From Candidatus Gastranaerophilales bacterium (GTDB taxonomy: Bacteria > Cyanobacteriota > Vampirovibrionia > Gastranaerophilales > Gastranaerophilaceae), in NCBI GenBank assembly GCA_900770525.1, contig CAAHDT010000034.1, forward strand, positions 39,960 through 103,959: a DNA stretch of 64,000 nucleotides. Reading direction: 5' to 3'. Positions 26,009 through 35,092 of this stretch are shown here, piece after piece; within the stretch, counting starts at the first letter, position 1; every line of letters starts with the position of its first letter. Made by a program: the position numbers and the translations under genes. A model generated the notes under the pieces. That model saw only the letters and a program-made list of their open reading frames with translations. It searched no databases and was not told where the DNA came from.

Positions 26009-27328
26009 CTATTTTTCTTCAACTTTTTCTTTTGGAGCAACGATTTCTACTTTATTGTTTTGTAACAAGAAATCTCTGATTTTATCATTCATTGCTTGTT
26101 GAGATAGTGAAGATAGTATTTCAGGATTTTTGCCGATTTGTTTATATAAATCTTGTTGAGAAATTCTATATGCAGCACTTAATTCTGCAAATTTTTTGTC
26201 CAAATCAGTTCTGTCAAGGTTAATATTTTCAACTTTAGCAATTTTATCGATTACTAATGAATTTTTAATTCTTGTTTTGGCATCTTCACTGATGTTTTTC
26301 ATTAATTCATCTTCGCCTTGAGCTTTTGCAACCATATCCCAATTCAAACCTTGAGCGGCAAGTCTGTTTTTGTATTCAGCAACTAATGATTGAGCTTCTC
26401 TTTCAATCATTGCTTCCGGAATTTCTACACTTGCGTTTTCGATAACTTTTTTGAAAACTTCATTTTCAGAATTGTTTTTGTTTGTGTTTTCTCTTGCTTC
26501 GTTCAAGTATTTTTCGACGTCAGCTTTTAATTCATCTACAGTTTTGAAAGGTCCCACTTTTTGAACAAACTCGTCATTCAATTCAGGAACAATTCTTTCG
26601 CTAATTTCGTTTATTTTAATCTTGAAAGTAGCTTTTTGACCTTTAAGTTTTTCGTCATGATATTCTTCTGGGAATGTAACCTCAATGTCAAATTCATCAT
26701 TAAGGTTTTTGCCAACTAATTGTTCAGCAAATCCTGGAATGAAGTTTGAGTGAGCTAAATCAAGAGGATAATTTTTGCCTTCGCCGCCTTGAATTTTTTC
26801 TCCATTTACGTATCCGTCAAAATCGATTTTAACGATATCTGTGTCCACGGTAGCCCTATCCGTAACAATTTTGTTTTCAGCATGCTGATTTCTCAAGCCA
26901 TCAATAGCTTTATCCAAAGCATCAGCAGCAACAGGAGAATCTTCAACTTCTACTGTCAAACCTTTGTATTCACCTAATGTTACTTCAGGTCTTGTTTCAA
27001 CCTTGGCAGTAACTTTTAAATCTTCTCCTACATTATAATCGTAAGAAGTGATATAAGGCTGTGTGATAACATCTAGTTTGTTTTCATCGATAGCTTGGCT
27101 AAGAACTCTTGGCATCAAACCTTCTAAAGCTTCTTGTTTAATTCTTTCAACTCCGACATGGCTTTCTACAACTTGTCTTGGAGCTTTTCCTTTTCTAAAT
27201 CCGTCAATATTTACATACTGAGAAATTCTTCTAACTGCTTGATTATACGCGTCAGCAGCGTCTTTTGCCGGAACTGTGATGTCTAATTTAACTACATTGT
27301 CTTTTTCATTTTCTAGTGTAACTTGCAT
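26009..27328 (-). CDS. tig: Trigger factor
   Basis: A 439-residue ribosome-bound chaperone and peptidyl-prolyl isomerase. The ribosome-binding N-terminal domain contains GFRKGKAPRQVVE (signature G-F-R-x-G-x-x-P). The FKBP domain follows, with VKIDFDGYVNGEKIQGG and FIPGFAEQLVGK. The helical C-terminal arms complete the protein. Placement ahead of clpP and clpX is the usual bacterial arrangement. Confidence 0.96.
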   Translation of the reverse strand: MQVTLENEKDNVVKLDITVPAKDAADAYNQAVRRISQYVNIDGFRKGKAPRQVVESHVGVERIKQEALEGLMPRVLSQAIDENKLDVITQPYITSYDYNVGEDLKVTAKVETRPEVTLGEYKGLTVEVEDSPVAADALDKAIDGLRNQHAENKIVTDRATVDTDIVKIDFDGYVNGEKIQGGEGKNYPLDLAHSNFIPGFAEQLVGKNLNDEFDIEVTFPEEYHDEKLKGQKATFKIKINEISERIVPELNDEFVQKVGPFKTVDELKADVEKYLNEARENTNKNNSENEVFKKVIENASVEIPEAMIEREAQSLVAEYKNRLAAQGLNWDMVAKAQGEDELMKNISEDAKTRIKNSLVIDKIAKVENINLDRTDLDKKFAELSAAYRISQQDLYKQIGKNPEILSSLSQQAMNDKIRDFLLQNNKVEIVAPKEKVEEK

Positions 27329-27454
27329 AAATATTTTCCTTTATAAATTGAGTATCATATCTTATCAAATTATAGACCAAAAAATATTTTGTGCAAGTCC
27401 ACTAAAGGTAGGAGATATCTTGATTGTAGGTTTTGTTTGTGCTACATTAGTCAC

Positions 27455-28138
27455 ATGGTTAGATTAATTAATAACAAAAACGTAATTGTTCTCAAAAAGG
27501 CGATTAACGGATATATGCAATTTCAGAAACATTATACACATATTGTAGAGGTGAATAATAAAAATTTAACCCCTTGTATATATGTAATGTGGCATTCGGA
27601 TCAATTTTGTGTTTACGGAATTGAAGATAAAGCTCATTTAAGTATTTTAATAAGCACTTCTTTTGACGGTGATATGGTTGCATATGCGTGCGAAGGTTTA
27701 GGGTTTAAGACTGTTCGTGGTTCAACCGGAAAAAGGGGAGCCATTGAGAGTACTTTGAAGATGGTTGAACTCTTAGATGCGGGCGAATGTGTTGCGATTA
27801 TGGTTGATGGACCTAACGGCCCATTGCACAGTGTGAAAAATGGTGCTGTCAGACTTGCTAAAATGTCAGGTGCGCCGATAGTGCCGGTTGGTTGGTATTG
27901 TCCGCAGTGGAATTTTGTCAACTTACCGTCATGGGATAAGATGACTGCTCCTATAGGGGATACGAAAATATTAAATTTATACGGCGAACCGATTTATGTT
28001 CCAAAAGATTTGCCACAAGATAGAGAAGTTGAGATTAGAAATCAAATTAAATCCGCGTTGGAAGATATTCAAAAACGACTTCCTGCCGAATATGAGGAGG
28101 CGAAGAAGAAAAAATTATGGAACAACCTGAAAAAATAA
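27455..28138 (+). CDS. DUF374-type lysophospholipid acyltransferase
   Basis: A 227-residue protein. It shows CIYVMWHSDQF (the family 'hWH' variant of the acyltransferase HxxxxD box), STSFDGDMVA, VRGSTGKRGA, MVDGPNGP, APIVPVGWYC and LYGEPIYVP, all typical of DUF374, which is related to KDO/lipid A acyltransferase folds. It probably works at the inner membrane on a lipid or LPS precursor. I start it at 27455; an in-frame GTG at 27389 exists, but the extra N-terminus looks artificial. The gene overlaps the next by 22 bp. Confidence 0.8.
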   Translation: MVRLINNKNVIVLKKAINGYMQFQKHYTHIVEVNNKNLTPCIYVMWHSDQFCVYGIEDKAHLSILISTSFDGDMVAYACEGLGFKTVRGSTGKRGAIESTLKMVELLDAGECVAIMVDGPNGPLHSVKNGAVRLAKMSGAPIVPVGWYCPQWNFVNLPSWDKMTAPIGDTKILNLYGEPIYVPKDLPQDREVEIRNQIKSALEDIQKRLPAEYEEAKKKKLWNNLKK

Positions 28139-28941
28139 AAATTTCCGCACTTCAAATGTGCTCTAAAATTGGAGATAGGTTCGCAAATTATAAAAAAGTT
28201 CAATCCATAGTTGAGAGAGAATTACAGCAAGATGTAGATTTTCTGGTGCTGCCGGAAGTTTGGACGGTTGGTTGGTCTTGTGAAGATTTTGTTTCTTGTG
28301 CAGAAGAAATAAATTCAAGTGACACGATTAAATTGTTATCCGATATTGCAAAGGCATATAATACTAATGTTTTTGGCGGTAGTTTTATTCAAAAAGCTGA
28401 TGATGGCAAATATTATAATACATGTCCTGTTATAAACCGACGAGGTGAATTAGTTACAACATATTCTAAAATGCACTTGTATTCTTATTGCGGATGCGCA
28501 GAAGGAACCTATATTACCGTCGGGAAAGAGCCTGTTATGGTAAATCTTGATGGTGTGAAGTTTGGGCTTACAATATGTTATGATATTAGATTTCCGGAGA
28601 TTTATCGTGCGTATCGTGTTGCCGGAGCAGATGTTCTACTTAATATGGCAGCTTGGGGGCTTAAAAAGCCTATTCCTTGGGAATCGTTAACCAGAGCAAG
28701 AGCAATAGAAAATCAAGCATATATGGTTGCCGTTACGCAATCAGGGGTAATCAAGGATGATGATTGGAATATTGGTCATTCAAGAATAATGGATTATGTA
28801 GGGGAAACTGTTGCGGAAATCAAAGACCAAAAAGAGGGTCTTATGACATGTGAAATAAATTTTAACGATATGTACACTTATAGAAATACTTGTACTATAC
28901 TCAAAGATATTAGAAAATGTTACGAGGTTAAATCGGTATGA
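28117..28941 (+). CDS. Carbon-nitrogen hydrolase (nitrilase superfamily, omega-amidase-like)
   Basis: A 274-residue nitrilase-fold amidase with the Glu-Lys-Cys triad: LVLPEVW (Glu), TYSKMHLYSYC (Lys) and LTICYDIRFPEIYR (Cys). It resembles Nit2/YafV omega-amidases, which deaminate alpha-ketoglutaramate or alpha-ketosuccinamate and clear transamination by-products. AGGAGG precedes the ATG, which lies inside the acyltransferase gene. It is coupled by ATGA to dacB downstream. Confidence 0.88.
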   Translation: MEQPEKIKISALQMCSKIGDRFANYKKVQSIVERELQQDVDFLVLPEVWTVGWSCEDFVSCAEEINSSDTIKLLSDIAKAYNTNVFGGSFIQKADDGKYYNTCPVINRRGELVTTYSKMHLYSYCGCAEGTYITVGKEPVMVNLDGVKFGLTICYDIRFPEIYRAYRVAGADVLLNMAAWGLKKPIPWESLTRARAIENQAYMVAVTQSGVIKDDDWNIGHSRIMDYVGETVAEIKDQKEGLMTCEINFNDMYTYRNTCTILKDIRKCYEVKSV

Positions 28942-30293
28942 AGAAAGTTGTGTCAATATTTGCATTAATGGCTGCTTTAGCAATAACTTTACCGGTTAGG
29001 GCGGCAGAAAGTATAAATAAAATTATTTCGAATTCAAATATTCCTAAAGGTGCTATTTCCCTTTCTGTAAAAGATATTAACACCGGAAAGGCGGTTTTTG
29101 AGCTTAATGAGGATAGACCTGTTAATCCTGCATCTACCCAAAAATTAGTTACGACTGCGGCTGCTTTGAATACTCTTGGAAAAGATTATAAGTTTGAAAC
29201 CAAATTATATAAATCAACGAATAATGATATATATATAAAACTTGGGGCTGACCCATATTTGACGACAGGAGATTTAAAAACTTTATTTGGTGCTGCAAAA
29301 GCTAAAAATATTCTTGAGCCAAAAACGGTTTATATTGATGATTACATTCTTGACTCTGTAAACTGGGGTGAAGGTTGGCAATGGGATGACGACTTAAACC
29401 CTTTAATGCCAAAATTTGGTTCGTATAACTTGGATAAGAATTTGATTAATATTGTTGTTGCTCCAACTGCAGCTGGTGCTCCGGCAAATGTTTATCCTGA
29501 AGTTTTTTATCCGTTTTCGTTTATAAATCTTGTGACAACAGGTGCTCAAAATGATATTAAAATTTCACATAATACAAGTATTGCATCCGGCATGTTGCAA
29601 GTTGACGGAACTGTTAAAACTTTAACCAAAGAAACAATTCCGGTAAATAATATGAAACGTTATTTCCGTTTGCGTGTAGAAGATGCAATAACTGATTCTA
29701 AGGTGTTATATTATGGAAAAGTTTACGAAAAAAAATTGCCTGATAAAAATGTTTATCTTGTAAAAACAATAGATCACAAATTGGAAGATGCGCTAAAAGA
29801 TATTTTGCAAAACAGTAATAACATGATTGCTGAAACTGTATTTAAAATTGCAGGCGGAAAGTTTGTAAATAATACAGGTTCAGAAGAGTCTGCATTAAAA
29901 ATGCTAAATGACTACTGTTCAAAACTAGGTTTAAAAGCGGAAGATATAAAAATAGTTGATGGTAGCGGTGTTTCAAAAAACAACTTGATGACAACAGATT
30001 TTATGACAAATTTCCTTGTTGCTGAAACTAAAGACAGTAATTTTGATATGTACAAATCTTCTATGGCAACTCCCGGAATTGGAACATTGAATAACAGAAT
30101 GCTTTACTTTAAAGAAAATCTCAATGCTAAAACAGGAACTTTGACAGATGTCAGCGCTATTGCAGGGTATATTAAAACTCAACGCGGAAATGAATATGCG
30201 TTTGATATTATGATAAATGATCCAAAATCGAAATCTAGTGATAAAAAGATGTTAGAAGAATATATTTTACGTTCTGTTTTTGCAAATTATTAG
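28938..30293 (+). CDS. dacB: D-alanyl-D-alanine carboxypeptidase/endopeptidase (PBP4, S13 family)
   Basis: A 451-residue secreted protein with signal peptide (residues 1-22, ALAITLPVRA-AES). The three penicillin-binding motifs are in order: SxxK in PASTQKLV, SxN in DGSGVSKNN, and KTG in NAKTGTLTD. The S13 family insertion between the first two boxes fits the length. It trims peptidoglycan cross-links and stem peptides in the periplasm. It is the last gene of the acyltransferase-amidase-dacB operon and ends at a strong terminator. Confidence 0.93.
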   Translation: MKKVVSIFALMAALAITLPVRAAESINKIISNSNIPKGAISLSVKDINTGKAVFELNEDRPVNPASTQKLVTTAAALNTLGKDYKFETKLYKSTNNDIYIKLGADPYLTTGDLKTLFGAAKAKNILEPKTVYIDDYILDSVNWGEGWQWDDDLNPLMPKFGSYNLDKNLINIVVAPTAAGAPANVYPEVFYPFSFINLVTTGAQNDIKISHNTSIASGMLQVDGTVKTLTKETIPVNNMKRYFRLRVEDAITDSKVLYYGKVYEKKLPDKNVYLVKTIDHKLEDALKDILQNSNNMIAETVFKIAGGKFVNNTGSEESALKMLNDYCSKLGLKAEDIKIVDGSGVSKNNLMTTDFMTNFLVAETKDSNFDMYKSSMATPGIGTLNNRMLYFKENLNAKTGTLTDVSAIAGYIKTQRGNEYAFDIMINDPKSKSSDKKMLEEYILRSVFANY

Positions 30294-30321
30294 GTTTGAA
30301 TGGTTAGAAAAATAAGGGAAA

Positions 30322-30353
30322 AAGGCGCAGCCGATTATCGGCTGCGCCTTTCC
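30322..30353 (+). terminator. Intrinsic terminator after dacB
   Basis: A 14-bp perfect GC-rich stem, AAGGCGCAGCCGAT with ATCGGCTGCGCCTT, and a short T-rich tail. Confidence 0.88.
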
Positions 30354-30416
30354 TTGTATTAGTGTGCTTAAGTATGCGCCTATAGTCTTAAGTTATATAC
30401 GGAAAGGAGTTAAGAT

Positions 30417-30983
30417 ATGAAAAATCAAGAGGAGCCTATCAAAAGGAAAAAGGACATTAAGGCGGTCGAACAATATTTGTTCAACAAGAGTAAAAGAAAT
30501 CATCTTATATTTATTTTGGGGATTAATACAGGGTTGAGAGTTTCTGATATTTTAGGGTTAAATATTTCAGATGTTGCAGGCAAAACTCATGTTTCAATTA
30601 GAGAAAAGAAGACGGGAAAATATAAAAAATTTCCGCTCAATGGTAAATTATGTGACTTTATAAAAAAATATTTAGACACCGATAGAAAACTGGTATATTC
30701 AATTGATAATAATGAACCGTTGTTTGTTGGGAAGAAACATTCTAGGTTAGATCGTTCACAGGTTTATCGATTTTTGAACAGTGCTTGTAATGTTGTGGGG
30801 TTAAATATTAATGTAGGCACTCATACGATGAGGAAAACTTTTGGGTTTCATAACTACAAGCAGTTTAATAATATTGCATTGTTGCAAAAGATATTAAACC
30901 ACTCATCCCCTGCAATAACTCTAAGATATATTGGGGTTGACCAAGAGCAGATTGATGAATCCTATAGAAATTTCGAATTGTAA
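30417..30983 (+). CDS. Short tyrosine recombinase, likely DNA invertase
   Basis: A 188-residue protein that consists of the catalytic domain only, as in FimB/FimE-type invertases; the core-binding N-terminal domain of phage integrases is missing. All catalytic residues are present: R41 (NTGLRVSD), Lys in REKKTGK, H136-x-x-R139 (HTMR), H162 (NHSS) and the nucleophile Y171 (LRYIG). AAGGAG precedes the ATG. It sits 14 bp before a 163-bp segment with perfect inverted repeats and 219 bp before a large autotransporter gene, so it probably inverts that segment. Confidence 0.88.
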   Translation: MKNQEEPIKRKKDIKAVEQYLFNKSKRNHLIFILGINTGLRVSDILGLNISDVAGKTHVSIREKKTGKYKKFPLNGKLCDFIKKYLDTDRKLVYSIDNNEPLFVGKKHSRLDRSQVYRFLNSACNVVGLNINVGTHTMRKTFGFHNYKQFNNIALLQKILNHSSPAITLRYIGVDQEQIDESYRNFEL

Positions 30984-30996
30984 AGTGAATATTATG

Positions 30997-31159
30997 CACC
31001 AAAATATCTAAAAAGGTGCATAAACTACAACACGCTCATTATAACATACAAAATAAAAAAATAAAGTACTATAAATGAAAATTAAGAAAAATTCCGAATA
31101 ACAATAGTTATAATAATCCTGAAATCCCGCCGTTATACATCAAATTAGATATTTTGGTG
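30997..31159. promoter_or_regulatory. Putative invertible promoter segment with 15-bp inverted repeats
   Basis: CACCAAAATATCTAA at 30997-31011 is repeated exactly in reverse (TTAGATATTTTGGTG) at 31145-31159. The 133 bp between are AT-rich and carry an extended -10 box on the minus strand plus a weaker -10 on the plus strand (TATAAT at 31109-31114). The left repeat also lies inside an ATGCACC/GGTGCAT dyad. Size and layout match phase-variation switches such as fimS. It lies between a FimB-like recombinase and a surface protein gene. Confidence 0.75.
31038..31046 (-). promoter_or_regulatory. Extended -10 promoter element inside the invertible segment
   Basis: On the minus strand the sequence reads TGTTATAAT, a TGnTATAAT extended -10. 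In the present orientation it points back towards the recombinase. After inversion it would point at the autotransporter. Confidence 0.5.
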
Positions 31160-31202
31160 TAAATAAAAAAGTAGGACTGGTAAGTAAAAGGGAAGAATAA
31201 AA

Positions 31203-34200
31203 ATGAAAAAGAAGCAACTATTAACTGTACTATGTTTATGTGCAATGGTATCTCTTAGTGGTACGGCATTTGCTCAGGATGTTGATGTTCCTGATGTGTC
31301 AAACAAAATTTATGATGGTGGCAGCGTAACAGGAAATGGTGGAGCTATTCTAAATACTATTGAGAGTACTATTAAGAATTCTACTTTCAATAAGAATAGT
31401 GCGCAAAGTGGTGGGGCAATTAATAATACCGGAACTTTGAAGATTGTTGATACTATTTTTGACGGAAATGAGGCTAAAAAATATGGTGGCGCGATAAATA
31501 ATTATAAAGACCTAGATATTAGTGGAAATACTATATTTAGAAATAATGTTGCCAAAAATGGGGCGGCAATTGGTATAAGTCAAGGTAGTAGGCAAACTTC
31601 TAATAATACAATTGGTAGTGGTGTTCAGTTCGTAAACAACAGAACAACAAGCCATGGTGGCGCAATTTATTTGGATGATGCAAAAACTTCTGTTCTCGAT
31701 TTTACGATTAAAGATAATGTTTTATTTGAAGGAAATACTTCTTCAAGTGGATTAGGTGGTGCTATATACTCATATTTTAGAAATAGTGCAAATAGTCTTG
31801 AAATAGGTAATAATGCTATATTCCAAAACAATACTGCCGGAAAAAGTGGTGGAGCTATTTATGTTGGCGGTAATGTTTCCGTGGGTGAGAATGCAAAGTT
31901 TATAAATAATACTGCAACAGGTCTGGCTACAAGACCGGCTACTCCAGGGTTAGGTGGTGCAATTTATATTGGTAAAGCTGGTCTAACAATAGGTAAAGGG
32001 GCAGAATTTATTTCCAATACGGCTTCTCACGGTGGCGCAATATATAACGGTGCTGATGCCGAATTGACTTTAGATCAGGCAAAGTTTGTTGGAAATTCGG
32101 CTTTTAATGATATGTCTGTTGGTGGTGCAATTGCTCTTGATTTAAAAGATACAATGCCTTTGACAATTACAAATTCTATATTTGAAGGGAACAGTTCAAA
32201 GGCGGCCGGAGGAGCAATTTGGCAAGCGGATGGCTCAAAGTCAACAATATCACTTGATAATGTTTTGTTTAAAGATAACTCAACAGGGGCAGAAGGTGGT
32301 GCGTTAATTTCTGATGCCGAATTGATTGTAAAAAATTCAACTTTTATTGGAAACAAAACTACAGGCACAAAAGTTGATTATAGTTCAAATACCGCGTCAG
32401 ATGGTGGCGGTGGTGCAATATTCTTGTATGATGAAAGTAAGGCAACAATTTTAAATTCATCATTTGAAAACAACTCATCAGGAACTTTTGGTGGTGCCGT
32501 TTCTACCAGAATGGGCGCCTCAAACGACAAATCTTCATTAAAAATTGAAGATTCAAACTTTGTCGGAAACTCTGCTGGTGTATCCGGTGGTGCAATTGCA
32601 TCTTACGTTGATGCTGTTGTATCAGATTCAAGTTTTGTAGATAATAGTGCCGGACAATCAGGCGGTGCGATTTTTGCAGATGGTAACCTTACTATCAGTG
32701 CAATTAATTCTGATGTGATAATGACTGGTAACTCTGCTGCTGATGGCGGTGATATTTTTATGAACACTGCTAATAAAAACCTTAATTTAAATGTTGCACA
32801 AGACAAATCAATGACAATTGCAGATGGTATTTCAGGTACAAATTACAATATGGTGGTGAACGCAGATAGTGCCAATACCGGTTCATTAATTATTAATTCA
32901 TATATCAAAAATGCAACAATTGATGTTGCAAATGGTACTCTTCATCTTGCTGAAGGTAGTTCTTTGGATAATTCAACATTAAATATGGCAAGCGGTACGA
33001 CTTTGAATACAATTGATGGTAGTGCTACTGATTTTGGAAATAATGTGACTTTGGCAGATAATGTAAATCTTGCGGTAGACTTGAATCTTGCTGACGGCAA
33101 GGCTGATAACTTTGCGGGAGCAAATGTTGCCGGTAATGTCACAATTGTAGATATCAACAAGATAGGTACTACAACAGCGAACAATATTTCGCTTAACTTG
33201 TCAGAGCTATTAGGTATTGACCAGTCAAATATGACGATTTCTTCAGAATTGCAAAACCAAACTCAAACAATTTTAACTCCTATCAGATATTTACAAGGAA
33301 GTGTAAGCGAAACAGGCATGTTGACAATGGCGCCTACCGGAAGTGGGTATAAAGATTTTAACCCTGCGGTAATGGCAAGTCCTGTTGCTGCTCAATTGGG
33401 CGGATATTTAACACAACTAAATTCATATGATGAAGCTTTTAGAAATATGGATATGTATATGTTAATGACGAAAAAACAACGTCAAGCCCTAAAACTTAGA
33501 AATAAATATGCAGCTTCCGATGGAAATTTAATATTTGATCCAACAAGTTCGCAAACAGATAATGCTGCATTATGGTTCCGTCCTTATGCAACATTTGAAA
33601 ATGTTCCACTTAAAGGAGGTCCAAGAGTTTCTAACGTGGCTTACGGCTCATTCTTTGGTGGAGATTCTGAATTATACGACTTAGGTCACGGTTGGGATGG
33701 AATGTTTAGTATTTATGCCGGCTACAATGGTTCCCACCAAGCCTATGACGGAATAGGCATTTACCAAAACGGGGGAACTTTGGGGCTAACAGGCATGGCA
33801 TATAAAGGAAACTTCTTTACAGGTTTGACTGTTAACGCAGGTGCAAACGGAGGAGAGGCAAGCACAGCATACGGAACAGATAATTTCTCAATGTTAATGG
33901 CAGGTATCGCTAGTAAAACAGGGTATAACTGGGAACTTGCGGAAGGTAAATTCATCATCCAACCAAGTTATATGATGTCTTATTCATTTGTAAATACGTT
34001 TGATTACACTAATGCTGCCGGAGTAAAGATTGATTCAAATCCATTGAATGCAATTCAAATTGAGCCCGGAATTAAATTTATCGGGAATTTGAAAAACGGT
34101 TGGCAACCATACTTAGGCGTAAGTGTTGTTTGGAACATAATGGATAAAACAAACTTTAACGCAAACAATGTTTCACTCCCTGAATTAAGTGTAAAACCTT

Positions 34201-34409
34201 ATGCAAGATATGGTATCGGCGTTAGAAAAACTTGGGGAGATAGAGTTAGCGGATTTCTACAAGCCTTCTTTACAAGCGGGGGAAGAAATGGTGTTGGTTT
34301 ACAAGCCGGGTTTAGAATAAGTATCGGAAAAGCCGGAACAGAAAAAACAAGCCTAAATAATACTCCGACACTTCCTAAAACGCAGATTAAGCTAAATTCA
34401 ATGAGATAA
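31203..34409 (+). CDS. Pmp-repeat autotransporter (type V secretion) surface protein
   Basis: A 1068-residue protein. Residues 1-25 form a signal peptide ending AFA-QD. The passenger (about 26-650) carries about 15 GGA[I/L/V] repeats alternating with FxxN-type strands, the pattern of chlamydial polymorphic membrane proteins, which form a right-handed beta-helix. A spacer follows. The C-terminal 270 residues (about 790-1060) form an autotransporter beta-barrel (WFRPYATF, GYNGSHQAYDG, PYLGVSVVWNI, PYARYGIGVRKTW). It is likely an adhesin displayed on the cell surface. AGGGAAG precedes the ATG. The promoter appears to sit in the invertible segment upstream, so expression may be phase variable. 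A terminator follows. Confidence 0.88.
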   Translation: MKKKQLLTVLCLCAMVSLSGTAFAQDVDVPDVSNKIYDGGSVTGNGGAILNTIESTIKNSTFNKNSAQSGGAINNTGTLKIVDTIFDGNEAKKYGGAINNYKDLDISGNTIFRNNVAKNGAAIGISQGSRQTSNNTIGSGVQFVNNRTTSHGGAIYLDDAKTSVLDFTIKDNVLFEGNTSSSGLGGAIYSYFRNSANSLEIGNNAIFQNNTAGKSGGAIYVGGNVSVGENAKFINNTATGLATRPATPGLGGAIYIGKAGLTIGKGAEFISNTASHGGAIYNGADAELTLDQAKFVGNSAFNDMSVGGAIALDLKDTMPLTITNSIFEGNSSKAAGGAIWQADGSKSTISLDNVLFKDNSTGAEGGALISDAELIVKNSTFIGNKTTGTKVDYSSNTASDGGGGAIFLYDESKATILNSSFENNSSGTFGGAVSTRMGASNDKSSLKIEDSNFVGNSAGVSGGAIASYVDAVVSDSSFVDNSAGQSGGAIFADGNLTISAINSDVIMTGNSAADGGDIFMNTANKNLNLNVAQDKSMTIADGISGTNYNMVVNADSANTGSLIINSYIKNATIDVANGTLHLAEGSSLDNSTLNMASGTTLNTIDGSATDFGNNVTLADNVNLAVDLNLADGKADNFAGANVAGNVTIVDINKIGTTTANNISLNLSELLGIDQSNMTISSELQNQTQTILTPIRYLQGSVSETGMLTMAPTGSGYKDFNPAVMASPVAAQLGGYLTQLNSYDEAFRNMDMYMLMTKKQRQALKLRNKYAASDGNLIFDPTSSQTDNAALWFRPYATFENVPLKGGPRVSNVAYGSFFGGDSELYDLGHGWDGMFSIYAGYNGSHQAYDGIGIYQNGGTLGLTGMAYKGNFFTGLTVNAGANGGEASTAYGTDNFSMLMAGIASKTGYNWELAEGKFIIQPSYMMSYSFVNTFDYTNAAGVKIDSNPLNAIQIEPGIKFIGNLKNGWQPYLGVSVVWNIMDKTNFNANNVSLPELSVKPYARYGIGVRKTWGDRVSGFLQAFFTSGGRNGVGLQAGFRISIGKAGTEKTSLNNTPTLPKTQIKLNSMR

Positions 34410-34418
34410 TAACGATAC

Positions 34419-34449
34419 AAAAAAGAGCCATTTTCGATGGCTCTTTTTT
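34419..34449. terminator. Intrinsic terminator
   Basis: AAAAAAGAGCCAT pairs with ATGGCTCTTTTTT. It serves the autotransporter and the convergent toxin gene. Confidence 0.9.
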
Positions 34450-34470
34450 AGTCAAAATGTAAATATATGT

Positions 34471-34770
34471 TTATAGCAAATTGCAAATTTCTTGATAATT
34501 AGATAAAACTCTTAATATATAAATGGCATTATTTTTTACATTATAAACAATAACGTAATTCTGTTTTACTTGTAGAAAACGAACATTTTGGTATGTAAAA
34601 TTTTTTCTTATTTTCCCCATATTGGGAAAAGTGCATAGGTTGTCAAATGCAATATAAAAATCATTCAATAAATTTTTAGCGGCATCTATGTTATCCTTTG
34701 CAATAAAATCAGCAATTTTTTCCATGTCATCTAATGCAACACTTTTTATTTGAAGGTTTAATTTATTCAT
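34471..34770 (-). CDS. ParE/RelE-type toxin
   Basis: A 99-residue protein starting at the ATG at 34770, which overlaps the antitoxin's end by 8 bp. It has the ParE layout: ALDDMEKIADFIAKDN in helix 1, a leucine-rich second helix, FPNMGKIRKN, RFLQVKQNYVIVYNV and the terminal ILRVLSNYQEI. ParE toxins poison gyrase, and RelE toxins cut mRNA; the sequence looks closer to ParE, but this is not certain. Confidence 0.85.
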   Translation of the reverse strand: MNKLNLQIKSVALDDMEKIADFIAKDNIDAAKNLLNDFYIAFDNLCTFPNMGKIRKNFTYQNVRFLQVKQNYVIVYNVKNNAIYILRVLSNYQEICNLL

Positions 34771-35002
34771 ATTTCCCAATTAGTTTTTCCATTGCCGCTT
34801 TGCCTTCAAAAGATTTTGTATCCTGTAAACCCTCTTCAATATCTCTGTTTAGTCTGGTTAAAACCTCTTGAGAAATTGGAGATTCTTGGGAAATTAATAA
34901 TCTTAGAGCTTCTCTTATAACTTCACTAACTGAATTATACAACCCCGTAGCGACTTTATCATTTACAAACTGTTCTAATGCTGGAGTTAAAGATACGTTC
35001 AT
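34763..35002 (-). CDS. ParD-like antitoxin
   Basis: A 79-residue protein. I start it at the ATG at 35002 (MNVSLTPALEQF), which has GAGGT 8-9 bp upstream, over two upstream in-frame starts. The N-terminal ribbon-helix-helix domain is clear (MNVSLTP, YNSVSEVIREALRLL). The C-terminal tail is acidic and would wrap the toxin. ParD proteins neutralise ParE and repress their own operon. Confidence 0.85.
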   Translation of the reverse strand: MNVSLTPALEQFVNDKVATGLYNSVSEVIREALRLLISQESPISQEVLTRLNRDIEEGLQDTKSFEGKAAMEKLIGKYE

Positions 35003-35092
35003 AATATACCTCATTATTGACAAACTATGTCTATATTATAACAAAGATTGACAATAACTTCAAGTTTTAATATAAAAATAATCGAATTATAT

